A stretch of DNA of 6,932 nt from Paracoccaceae bacterium. Its GTDB lineage: Bacteria > Pseudomonadota > Alphaproteobacteria > Rhodobacterales > Rhodobacteraceae. Under the pieces are notes generated by a model. That model worked only from the letters and a program-made list of their open reading frames with translations, was not told where the DNA came from and did not search any database. Position numbers and translations under genes: made by a program. The DNA lies in NCBI GenBank assembly GCA_003561595.1, contig PWWF01000269.1, forward strand, positions 1 through 6,932, given 5' to 3'. Below are positions 1-6,395 of this stretch, in pieces (position 1 is the first letter of the stretch; each line of letters opens with the position of its first letter).

Positions 1-777
1 ATGGCGATGGATTTCTACCGCGCCCATTACGGCCCCAACAACGCGATTGTCGTGATCGCGGGCGATGTTGATACCGATGAAGCGCTGGCCAAGGCAGAGC
101 GCTACTTCGGCGACATACCCGCCAACCCCGATGTCACCGACCCTGCCCGCCCGATGGAGCCGCCGCATCTGGCCGAGCGTCGCCTGACATTCGAGGATTC
201 GCGCGTGGGCACGCCGACGGTCAGCCGCCTCTATCTGGCGCCAGCGCGCGAGCCGGGCGATCAGGCAGAAGCGGCGTCGCTGCAGATGCTGGCCGCCCTT
301 CTGGGCGGCAGTTCCTCGACCTCGGTGCTGGAGCGCCGCCTGCGCTTTGACGAGGGGGTCGCGCTGTCGGCCTGGGCCAGCTATTTCGGCACCGCGCGCG
401 ATTACGGGCGTTTCTCGCTTGGGATCGCGCCGGTGGATGGCGTCAGCCTGGAAGAGGCAGAGGCCGCGATGGACCGCGTTGTCGCGGAATTCCTGGAAGA
501 GGGCGTCGATGAGGCGCAGTTCGAGCGTGTGCGCCGTCAGGTCCGCGCGTCAGAGGTCTATGGTCTGGATGACACGCAGGGCCGCGCGCGCCAGTTCGGT
601 GCGGCGCTGTCGGTGGGGCTGACCGTGGAGGATGTGACCGGCTGGATCGATGCGCTGGACGCCGTGACGCCCGAGGATGTGATCGAGGCCGGGCAGATGC
701 TGCTGGATCGCCGTGCATCCGTCACCGGATATCTGACCGCGCCTGACGACACCGAATCGGCGGAGTTGAGCCAATGA
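1..777 (+). CDS. M16 family peptidase, C-terminal part (5' end outside window)
   Basis: This is the last 258 residues of a pitrilysin-type (M16B) peptidase. The ATG at position 1 is almost certainly an internal Met: the first residues (DFYRAHYGPNNAIVVIAGDV) match the middle of M16 proteins, just before the M16 C-terminal domain. About 170-200 residues are therefore missing on the left, including any signal peptide and the HxxEH zinc motif, so catalytic competence cannot be judged here. The visible C-terminal domain carries LGGSSSTSVLERRLRFDEGVALSAW (split: LGGSSSTSVLERRLR, then GVALSAW). This is the place where M16 partners with an R/Y pair have an L-R-E..G-L-x-Y segment; the Tyr position is Leu here. 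The next gene has that Tyr. This suggests that the present protein is the zinc-bearing chain of a two-subunit enzyme. That is an inference, based on the division of motifs known in heterodimeric M16B peptidases and mitochondrial processing peptidase. It overlaps the next gene by ATGA, implying co-translation. Confidence 0.9.
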   Translation: MAMDFYRAHYGPNNAIVVIAGDVDTDEALAKAERYFGDIPANPDVTDPARPMEPPHLAERRLTFEDSRVGTPTVSRLYLAPAREPGDQAEAASLQMLAALLGGSSSTSVLERRLRFDEGVALSAWASYFGTARDYGRFSLGIAPVDGVSLEEAEAAMDRVVAEFLEEGVDEAQFERVRRQVRASEVYGLDDTQGRARQFGAALSVGLTVEDVTGWIDALDAVTPEDVIEAGQMLLDRRASVTGYLTAPDDTESAELSQ

Positions 778-2069
778 AACGACTAGTTGCCCTGTTCATC
801 CTGATCGCCGCGCCCCTGCGGGCCGAGGTCGATATCACCCCTGTCACCTCGCCCTCGGGGCTGGAGGCCTGGCTGGTCGAGGAACGCTCTATCCCCTTTG
901 TCGCGCTGGAACTGGTGTTCGAGGGGGGCGCCACGCTGGATGAGGATGACACAGCCGGCGCCGTGAACATGATGGCCGCACTGCTGAGCGAAGGGGCAGG
1001 CGATCTGGACGCGCAGGACTACGCCATGCGCAGCGAGGAACTCGCCGCACGGCTGAGTTTCGATGCGGGCCGCGACACAGTCAGCGTGACCGCGCGGTTC
1101 CTGACCGAGGATGCGGATGCCGTGATCGACCATCTGCGCATGGCCCTGACCGAGCCGCGCTTTGACGAGGACGCGATCGAGCGCGTGCGCGCCCAAACCC
1201 TGGCCAGCCTGCGCCGCGATGAACGCGACCCCAACACGCTGGCCGCCCGCGCCTTTGCCAGCGCGGCCTTTGACGGGCATGCCTATGCCCGCCCGGCCAG
1301 CGGCACGCCCGACACGGTGGGTGCGCTGGACCGCGATACGCTGCTGGCCGCGCATGAGGGCGCCATCGCACGCGACCGGGTGCATATCGGGGCGGCAGGC
1401 GATATCGATGCCGATACGCTGGGCGCGCTGCTGGATCGTCTGTTCGACGACATCCCGGATACAGGCGCGCCCATTCCCGACCGCGTCAGCTTTCAGGCTG
1501 ATCCGGGGGTCGAGGTGATTTCCTTTGACGGGCCGCAGACCGTCATCGCCTTTGGCCATGCGGGCATTCCGCGCGATGACCCGGATTTCCTGACCGCCTT
1601 TGTCGCGAACGAGATTTTCGGGGGTGGCCGCTTCGGCACCCGCCTGATGCGCAGCCTGCGCGAGGAACGGGGCCTGACCTACGGGATCGGGTCGTTCCTG
1701 GCCTCTGGCCTGCTGGGCGACAGTTATCAGGGCCGTCTGTCCACCGACAATGCCAATGTCGAGGTCGTGATGGACCTGCTGCGCGAGGAATGGACCCGCA
1801 TGGCTGAGGACGGCGTGACCGAGGAAGAGCTCGACCGCATCGTGACTTATCTGACCGGTGCCTACCCGCTGCGCTTTGATGGCAATGGCTCCATCGCCTC
1901 GATCATGGCATCCATGCAGTATCAGGGGTTTGACATTGATTACGTCAATATCCGCAATGATCTGATCCGCGATCTGACGCTGGATCAGGTCAATGACGTG
2001 GCCGCGCGGCTGTTTGATCCCGATGCGCTGGTTTTCTTTGCCGTAGGCCAGCCGGTAGGCGTGAACTGA
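774..2069 (+). CDS. M16 family peptidase-like protein, non-zinc (R/Y) subunit, secreted
   Basis: This is a 431-residue M16-family protein. Start: the ATG overlaps the preceding stop (ATGA), with GGAG at 762-765, 8 nt upstream. An N-terminal Sec signal peptide is visible: M-K-R, a hydrophobic stretch to about residue 13, and a likely cut after A17 (P-L-R-A/E-V), placing the protein in the periplasm. Both halves of the M16 fold are present. Where an active enzyme has HxxEH, this one has A-V-N-M-M (residues 63-67, inside [16 protein letters not shown]), so it should not bind catalytic zinc. It keeps the second signature, [17 protein letters not shown] at 290-306, with R296 and Y303 as likely R/Y-pair residues. 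In known two-chain M16B enzymes the zinc motif is on one chain and the R/Y pair on the other, so this gene and its upstream neighbour probably form one heterodimeric peptidase. The substrate is unknown; processing or turnover of periplasmic peptides is the general role of the family. Confidence 0.9.
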   Translation: MKRLVALFILIAAPLRAEVDITPVTSPSGLEAWLVEERSIPFVALELVFEGGATLDEDDTAGAVNMMAALLSEGAGDLDAQDYAMRSEELAARLSFDAGRDTVSVTARFLTEDADAVIDHLRMALTEPRFDEDAIERVRAQTLASLRRDERDPNTLAARAFASAAFDGHAYARPASGTPDTVGALDRDTLLAAHEGAIARDRVHIGAAGDIDADTLGALLDRLFDDIPDTGAPIPDRVSFQADPGVEVISFDGPQTVIAFGHAGIPRDDPDFLTAFVANEIFGGGRFGTRLMRSLREERGLTYGIGSFLASGLLGDSYQGRLSTDNANVEVVMDLLREEWTRMAEDGVTEEELDRIVTYLTGAYPLRFDGNGSIASIMASMQYQGFDIDYVNIRNDLIRDLTLDQVNDVAARLFDPDALVFFAVGQPVGVN

Positions 2070-2072
2070 CGC

Positions 2073-2102
2073 TTGGCAGCGGTCGGGGCGTCATGCTATA
2101 TC
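2073..2102 (+). promoter_or_regulatory. Putative mutL promoter (leaderless geometry)
   Basis: In the 40-nt gap between the M16 gene and mutL there is TTGGCA (2073-2078) as a -35 candidate and TATATC (2097-2102) as a -10, separated by 18 nt. TG-N directly precedes the -10 (T2094 G2095 C2096), as in an extended -10. A start about 7 nt after the -10 would fall at about 2108-2110, the A of the mutL ATG. No Shine-Dalgarno sequence lies upstream of that ATG, which agrees with a leaderless mRNA. This was read by eye only; in GC-rich DNA such an AT-rich patch is suggestive but not proof. Confidence 0.4.
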
Positions 2103-2113
2103 CGGTAGCATGA
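2091..2113. repeat. Perfect 8-bp inverted repeat spanning the mutL start codon
   Basis: TCATGCTA at 2091-2098 and its exact reverse complement TAGCATGA at 2106-2113 are separated by 7 nt (TATCCGG). The right arm contains the mutL ATG (2110-2112). If transcription starts upstream, for example by read-through from the M16 genes, the RNA could form a hairpin that hides the start codon. If transcription starts near 2110, the dyad would instead be DNA symmetry over the -10 and start site, where a repressor could bind. The repeat is certain; its function is inferred. Confidence 0.55.
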
Positions 2114-3942
2114 ACGCCCCAGACCGCAAGATACGCCCGGAAATCCGCCAGCTTGATGAAGCTGCCGTCAACCGCATCGCGGCGGGCGAAGTGGTCGAGC
2201 GCCCGGCCTCGGCCGTCAAGGAACTGGTGGAAAACGCGCTTGATGCCGGGGCGCAGCGGATCGAGGTCGGCTTTGCCGATGGCGGCAAGACGCTGATCCG
2301 CGTGCGCGATGACGGCCATGGCATGACGCCCGAGGATCTGCCCGTCGCGCTGTCGCGCCATGCGACATCCAAGATCGACGGGTCCGACCTGCTGAATATC
2401 CGCAGCTTCGGCTTTCGTGGAGAGGCGCTGCCCTCGCTGGGCGCTGTGGGCCGCCTGACCATCACCTCGCGCGTCCGCGGGGCCGAGGGCGCGCGCATCT
2501 CCGTCAGCGGCGGGCGCATCACCCCCGCGCGGCCAGACGCTGCACCCTATGGCACCTGTGTCGAGCTGCGCGACCTGTTCCATGCCACGCCCGCGCGGCT
2601 GAAATTCCTGCGCAGCGACCGGGCCGAGGCGCAGGCCATCGGCGATGTGATCCGCCGCCTTGCGCTGTCGGAACCGCATGTCGGGTTCACGCTGACCGAC
2701 ATGTCGGGCGACCGCGCGCGCGACATCCTGCGGCTGGACCCGGCGCAGGGCGCGCTGTTCGACGCGCTGGAAGAGCGTGTCGCCGCGATCCTGGGGCGCG
2801 AGTTCACCGATAATGCCCTGCGCATCGATGCCACGCGCGGCGGGCTGCGCCTGACCGGGTTTGCGGGCCTGCCCACCTATTCGCGCGGGGCGGCCGTGGC
2901 GCAATACCTTGGCGTCAATGGCCGCCCGGTGCGCGACAAGCTGCTGGTCGGCGCGCTGCGCGCGGCCTATGCCGATGTGCTGGCGCGCGACCGGCATCCG
3001 GTCGTGGTGCTGGATATCGCCTGCGCGCCGGAACTGGTGGATGTGAATGTGCACCCGGCGAAATCCGAAGTGCGCTTTCGCGATCCGGGGCTGGCGCGGG
3101 GGCTGGTGGTGTCCGGCCTGCGGCATGCGCTGGCCGAAGGGGGGCATCGCGCGTCCTCGACCGTGGGGGGCGCGATGCTGGGGGCGATGGCCCCGCCGCC
3201 CGGCCCGCGCAGCTACCAGATGGACCGCCCCTCAGGCGCCAGCCTGCGCGCGGCCTATAGCCTGCAAGCCCCGGTCGAGGGCGGCGCGGCAGAAGCGCCT
3301 GCGCTTTGGGATGCACCCGTTGCCGCGCGCAGCGATCCCGCGCCCCAGGACGGGCCGGAAGATGCGCCACTGGGCGCCGCCCGCGCGCAACTGCATGAGA
3401 ATTACATCATCGCCCAGACCGCGCGCGGCATGGTCATTGTCGATCAGCACGCCGCGCATGAACGGCTGGTCTATGAACGGCTGAAACGCGCGCGCGACGC
3501 GAATGGCGTTGCCGCGCAGGCGCTGCTGATCCCCGAGATTGTCGAGCTTGGCGCGCAAGAGGCCGCGCAACTGCTGGAAATCGCGCCCGATCTGGCGCGG
3601 CTGGGGCTGGTGATCGAGAGCTTTGGTGGCAGCGCCGTGGTGCTGCGCGAAACCCCTGCGATCCTCGGCACGCTGGATGCGCAGGCGCTGATCCGCGACA
3701 TTCTGGACGATCTGGCCGATCTGGGCAATTCCGCGCAACTGGAAACGCGGATCGATGCCGTGCTGTCGCGCATGGCCTGCCATGGCTCGGTCCGTTCGGG
3801 CCGCCGGATGCGCGCGGAAGAGATGAACGCGCTTCTGCGCGAGATGGAGGCGACGCCCCATTCCGGCCAGTGCAACCATGGCCGCCCCACCTATGTCGAA
3901 CTGAGCCTGGCGCAGATCGAAACGCTGTTCGGGCGCAGATGA
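2110..3942 (+). CDS. mutL: DNA mismatch repair protein MutL (endonuclease-type)
   Basis: This is a 610-residue MutL. The N-terminal GHKL ATPase domain is intact: [20 protein letters not shown] at 23-42 with catalytic-base E38 and Mg-binding N42, DDGHGM at 66-71, RHATSKI at 82-88 and GFRGEAL at 100-106. A low-complexity Pro/Ala-rich linker runs from about residue 345 to 420. The C-terminal dimerisation domain carries the signature of nicking MutL proteins: [12 protein letters not shown] at 445-456 fits DQHA(X)2E(X)4E, with ACHGS at 556-560, CNHGRP at 588-593 (often CPHGRP in other groups) and terminal FGR at 607-609. QALLIP at 470-475 fits the beta-clamp-binding pattern known from Bacillus MutL. 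MutL couples mismatch recognition by MutS to strand incision; with this motif it should nick DNA itself, as expected in lineages without MutH. No Shine-Dalgarno sequence precedes the ATG. The start fits the family, which begins shortly before [16 protein letters not shown]. It overlaps rmuC by ATGA. Confidence 0.97.
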   Translation: MNAPDRKIRPEIRQLDEAAVNRIAAGEVVERPASAVKELVENALDAGAQRIEVGFADGGKTLIRVRDDGHGMTPEDLPVALSRHATSKIDGSDLLNIRSFGFRGEALPSLGAVGRLTITSRVRGAEGARISVSGGRITPARPDAAPYGTCVELRDLFHATPARLKFLRSDRAEAQAIGDVIRRLALSEPHVGFTLTDMSGDRARDILRLDPAQGALFDALEERVAAILGREFTDNALRIDATRGGLRLTGFAGLPTYSRGAAVAQYLGVNGRPVRDKLLVGALRAAYADVLARDRHPVVVLDIACAPELVDVNVHPAKSEVRFRDPGLARGLVVSGLRHALAEGGHRASSTVGGAMLGAMAPPPGPRSYQMDRPSGASLRAAYSLQAPVEGGAAEAPALWDAPVAARSDPAPQDGPEDAPLGAARAQLHENYIIAQTARGMVIVDQHAAHERLVYERLKRARDANGVAAQALLIPEIVELGAQEAAQLLEIAPDLARLGLVIESFGGSAVVLRETPAILGTLDAQALIRDILDDLADLGNSAQLETRIDAVLSRMACHGSVRSGRRMRAEEMNALLREMEATPHSGQCNHGRPTYVELSLAQIETLFGRR

Positions 3943-5009
3943 GCCTTGCATGGGATGATCCGCTGACCCTGGCGCTGGGGCTTGGGCTGGTGGCGCTGGT
4001 CATCCTGTGGCGGCTGGCGCGGCTGCTGGGGCCGCTTGCGGGGCGGTTGAGCGTGCTGGACACGCGGCTGGGCGCGCTGAATACCGCGCAGCAGCAGCTC
4101 GAGGGGCGGCTGGGGCAGGTCGCGCAAAGCCAGACCCAGGTTGTCGGGCTGGTCGAGGCGCGTCTGGCCGATATGGGCCGCTATATGGGCGATACGCTGG
4201 CCGGGAACGCGCAGGCCACTGCCGCCAGCATGGGCGCGCTGCGCGAAAGGCTGGCGGTGATCGATGCCGCCCAATCCAAGATCGAGGCGCTGTCAGGCGA
4301 TGTGCTGGGTTTGCAGGACATCCTGTCGAACAAGCAGGCGCGCGGGGCCTTTGGCGAGGTGCAGTTGGAGGGGCTGTTGTCGGACGCGCTGCCGCCCGAT
4401 GCCTACCGCCTGCAGGCCACGCTGTCGAACGGGCGGCGCGTGGATGCGCTGATCGCCTTGCCGCAGCCGCTGGCGGTGGATGCGAAATTCCCCCTCGAGG
4501 CATGGCAGGCGCTGAACGCAGCCGAGGATGAGGGCGCGCGGACCAATGCCCGCCGCGCGCTGGCGGGCGCGCTGCGCACCCATATCCGTGCGATTTCCGA
4601 GCGCTACATCCTGCCCGGAGAGACGGCGGATGGCGCGCTGATGTTCCTGCCCTCCGAGGCGATCTATGCCGAGATTCATGCCCGCATGGCCGATGTGCTG
4701 CGCGAGAGTTTCGCCGCGCGGGTCTGGATCGTCTCGCCCGCGACGATGATGGCCACGCTGAACACGCTGCGCGCAGTGATGAAGGATCTGCGCCTGCGCG
4801 ATGAGGCCCGCGCCGTGCGCCGCGAGATCCAGCTGCTGGTCGCGGATGCCGAACGGCTTGGCACCCGCGTCGGGCGGCTGGAGAGCCATTTCGCGCAGGT
4901 GCAGGGCGATCTGGCCGAGATACGCGTTTCTGCCGACAAGATCATGCGCCGGGGCGCGCGGCTGGATGAGTTCGATTTCGCGCGCGAGGAGGCGCCCGCG
5001 CGTGATTGA
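3939..5009 (+). CDS. rmuC: RmuC family protein (DNA recombination protein RmuC)
   Basis: This is a 356-residue protein. An in-frame ATG further upstream at 3870 is open but lies inside mutL; the ATG at 3939 overlaps the mutL stop (ATGA) and puts the membrane segment at the usual N-terminal place. Layout: a single transmembrane helix at about 9-24 ([16 protein letters not shown]), a Gln/Ala/Leu-rich coiled-coil stretch to about 125, then the RmuC domain beginning [17 protein letters not shown] at 131-147. [11 protein letters not shown] and [11 protein letters not shown] follow. D169, D181 and K183 have the spacing of the D...DxK core proposed for RmuC as a PD-(D/E)XK nuclease-fold protein, and E140 may be the extra acidic residue. 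A second coiled coil lies near the C-terminus, ending in an acidic/basic tail. In E. coli, RmuC limits recombination at inverted repeats; its biochemical activity is poorly defined. Placement directly after mutL suggests joint expression with mismatch repair. Confidence 0.93.
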   Translation: MSLAWDDPLTLALGLGLVALVILWRLARLLGPLAGRLSVLDTRLGALNTAQQQLEGRLGQVAQSQTQVVGLVEARLADMGRYMGDTLAGNAQATAASMGALRERLAVIDAAQSKIEALSGDVLGLQDILSNKQARGAFGEVQLEGLLSDALPPDAYRLQATLSNGRRVDALIALPQPLAVDAKFPLEAWQALNAAEDEGARTNARRALAGALRTHIRAISERYILPGETADGALMFLPSEAIYAEIHARMADVLRESFAARVWIVSPATMMATLNTLRAVMKDLRLRDEARAVRREIQLLVADAERLGTRVGRLESHFAQVQGDLAEIRVSADKIMRRGARLDEFDFAREEAPARD

Positions 5010-5035
5010 TCCCGCGCCTGCCTGCATTACCTGCC

Positions 5036-5057
5036 GCTCTCCACAGGCAAGGAGGGC
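5036..5057 (+). promoter_or_regulatory. RNA hairpin able to cover the Shine-Dalgarno of the photolyase-like gene
   Basis: GCTCTCC (5036-5042) can pair with GGAGGGC (5051-5057) through 7 pairs (one G-U, at 5038/5055) around an 8-nt loop, ACAGGCAA. The right arm contains most of the ribosome-binding site AAGGAGG. An alternative pairing, CCTGCC (5030-5035) with GGCAGG (5055-5060), would also lie across this region. Ribosomes finishing rmuC at 5009 could disturb the structure, giving translational coupling. The complementarity is visible in the sequence; the regulation is inferred. Confidence 0.4.
5049..5055 (+). promoter_or_regulatory. Strong Shine-Dalgarno sequence setting the start at 5063
   Basis: AAGGAGG lies 7 nt before the ATG at 5063, a near-ideal ribosome-binding site. 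It decides against the alternative in-frame TTG at 5006, which overlaps the rmuC stop but has no such site and would add 19 residues with no resemblance to the family. Confidence 0.85.
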
Positions 5058-5062
5058 AGGGG

Positions 5063-6280
5063 ATGCAGGTCGGACCGGCAACGCGGGCAGAGGGCCTGGC
5101 ACGGATGGAGGCGTTCGTCCCGCGCATGGGCCGGCATTACGCGGCCAGGCGGAATTTCGACAATGGGCCGGGGCAGCACAACTCGGTGTCCTGCCTGTCG
5201 CCCTGGCTGCGGCGGCGGCTGATCACCGAGGAAGAGTTGGTGGCCGCGGCCATTGCCGCGCATGGGCCCGGAGGGGCCGAGAAATTCGTGCAAGAGGTGG
5301 TCTGGCGGGGCTATTTCAAGGGCTGGCTGGAACGACGGCCCGGGATCTGGGCATCCTGTCGCGACGGGCTGGCGCGCGATCTGGCCGCCTTGCAGAAGGA
5401 TGGCGCATTGCGCGCACGGGTCGAAACCGCCGAGGCTGGCGCGACCGGTATCGATTGCTTCGATGCCTGGACGCAGGAACTGGTGGATACCGGCTATCTG
5501 CATAATCACGCGCGGATGTGGTTCGCCTCGATCTGGATCTTCACGCTTGGCCTGCCCTGGCGGCTGGGCGCGGATTTCTTTTACCGGCATTTGCTGGATG
5601 GCGACCCGGCCTCGAACACGCTGTCCTGGCGCTGGGTGGCGGGGCTGCATACGCGCGGGAAATTCTATGAGGCGAAGGCCTGGAATATCGCGAAATACAC
5701 GGGCCAGCGCTTTGTGCCGGACCCGAGTGAATTGGCCGAGGTGACAGCCGGGTTGGAAGATGAGGAACCCGAGGGCTTGCCCGAGCCTGCGCCGCTCCGC
5801 CGCCCCCATGCGCCCGATCCGGGCTTGGCGACTGCGTTGTTGATTACCGAGGAAGAGTGTTGCCCCGAGGCGTTCGATCTGGCGCGGTTTGATATCCGCG
5901 CGGTGGCGACGCTGGCCGCGTCTCAATTGCGCAGCCCGCGCGGGGTTGCAGAGCATGTGGCGGGGTTCGAGGCGGGTGCGCTGCGCGATGCAGCGGCGCG
6001 CATGGGTGGTGCGGTCGCGGCGCTGCGTGCCGGGGCCCTTGAGGAGCTGGTGCAATTGGCCTCGGATGCGGGCGCGCGCCAGATCGTGACCGGCTATGTG
6101 CCCGAAGGCCCGCTGCGCGACTGGCTGCGCGACGCGGCCCCTGCGCTGGAGGCGGCCGGGGTCACGCTATGCGAGTTGCAGCGCGAATGGGATCTGGCGA
6201 TCTGGCCCCATGCGAAAGCGGGGTTTTTCAAGGTGAAGAAGCGCATTCCGACGCTCATCACGCAGCGACAGTTGATTTGA
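5063..6280 (+). CDS. Photolyase/cryptochrome-like FAD-binding protein with an unusual domain order
   Basis: This is a 405-residue flavoprotein candidate. The photolyase FAD-binding catalytic domain starts at about residue 8 and runs to about 220. Positions match E. coli PhrB as I recall it: Y26 (Y222), R30 (R226), E78 (E274), W81 (W277), N148/R151/M152 in LHNHARM (N341/R344/M345), W166 (W359), D179 and D181 in LLDGD (D372, D374), N185 (N378), W189 (W382) and W191 (W384). These are FAD, substrate and electron-transfer positions. PhrB W271 is F75 here, R342 is H149, and the outer Trp position (W306) falls near D113, with no Trp close by. There is no antenna domain in front. After an acidic/Pro-rich linker (about 220-253) comes an alpha/beta-looking domain, beginning ATALLITEEE at 256-265 and ending GFFKVKKRIPTLI at 387-399, which may be a relocated antenna-type domain. 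It is last in the mutL-rmuC cluster, 53 nt after rmuC. Its likely role is light-dependent repair of UV damage or blue-light sensing; which of the two cannot be decided from sequence alone. Confidence 0.85.
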   Translation: MQVGPATRAEGLARMEAFVPRMGRHYAARRNFDNGPGQHNSVSCLSPWLRRRLITEEELVAAAIAAHGPGGAEKFVQEVVWRGYFKGWLERRPGIWASCRDGLARDLAALQKDGALRARVETAEAGATGIDCFDAWTQELVDTGYLHNHARMWFASIWIFTLGLPWRLGADFFYRHLLDGDPASNTLSWRWVAGLHTRGKFYEAKAWNIAKYTGQRFVPDPSELAEVTAGLEDEEPEGLPEPAPLRRPHAPDPGLATALLITEEECCPEAFDLARFDIRAVATLAASQLRSPRGVAEHVAGFEAGALRDAAARMGGAVAALRAGALEELVQLASDAGARQIVTGYVPEGPLRDWLRDAAPALEAAGVTLCELQREWDLAIWPHAKAGFFKVKKRIPTLITQRQLI

Positions 6281-6327
6281 CAAAAAGTCTGATCAAATTG
6301 TGCGGCTGCGCCGCAGGTTTATCTGTC

Positions 6328-6362
6328 ACGCCCTGCCTTGCGGCAGGGCGTTCCGGTTTTTT
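6328..6362 (+). terminator. Rho-independent terminator of the + strand cluster
   Basis: ACGCCCTGCC (6328-6337) and GGCAGGGCGT (6342-6351) form a perfect 10-bp stem with a TTGC tetraloop. TTCCGG-like sequence and then six T (6357-6362) follow. It stands 47 nt after the stop of the photolyase-like gene. The T-run is on the + strand side only. Read from the - strand the stem is followed by GACAGATAAACC with no T-run, so it should stop the + operon better than the convergent acyl-CoA dehydrogenase gene. Confidence 0.88.
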
Positions 6363-6384
6363 GAGTATTTTTGGCAAGATGAAA
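6363..6384. other. AT-rich stretch after the terminator, possible recurrent Rhodobacteraceae intergenic motif
   Basis: GAGTATTTTTGGCAAGATG followed by AAA directly follows the terminator T-run, just before the end of the convergent gene. I recall closely similar GAGTATTT...AAGATGAA stretches at gene ends in other Rhodobacteraceae genomes, but I cannot search here. No function is known to me. Confidence 0.3.
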
Positions 6385-6395
6385 TGGGGGCGGTG

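Larger units (their letters stand above)
6281..6395. other. Intergenic region between convergent genes
   Basis: This 115-bp non-coding gap holds the terminator at 6328-6362. It also holds a smaller perfect hairpin, TGCGGC/GCCGCA (6301-6306 and 6310-6315, loop TGC), and a weak AT-rich inverted repeat, ATTTGA/TCAAAT (6275-6280 and 6293-6298), that includes the stop codon of the photolyase-like gene. An AT-rich conserved-looking stretch follows the terminator. I see no gene here. Confidence 0.7.

Noticed and set aside
1..3. ATG at the first base as the true start of the first M16 gene
   Set aside because: The encoded sequence begins in the middle of the M16 fold, so the real start lies upstream of the window.
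783..1559. 258-codon - strand open frame opposite the second M16 gene
   Set aside because: No recognisable motif, low-complexity composition, fully antisense to a clear M16 coding region.
1990..3147. Long open frame on the - strand (385 codons) across mutL
   Set aside because: The translation is rich in Arg, Gln, His and Ala with no domain, and lies opposite well-conserved MutL motifs. It is a shadow caused by high GC codon use.
3870..3938. Upstream ATG for rmuC
   Set aside because: It adds 23 residues encoded entirely within mutL and pushes the membrane helix inward; the ATGA overlap start at 3939 is more natural.
5006..5062. Alternative TTG start for the photolyase-like gene, overlapping the rmuC stop
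   Set aside because: It would add 19 residues with no family match, whereas ATG 5063 has AAGGAGG at 7-nt spacing.
5027..6055. 342-codon - strand open frame opposite the photolyase-like gene
   Set aside because: The + strand frame has conserved photolyase residues and a strong Shine-Dalgarno sequence; the - strand translation has neither.
6277..6300. TTGACA at 6277-6282 as a promoter -35 box
   Set aside because: At the proper spacing there is only GTGCGG-like sequence, it overlaps a stop codon, and no + strand gene follows.
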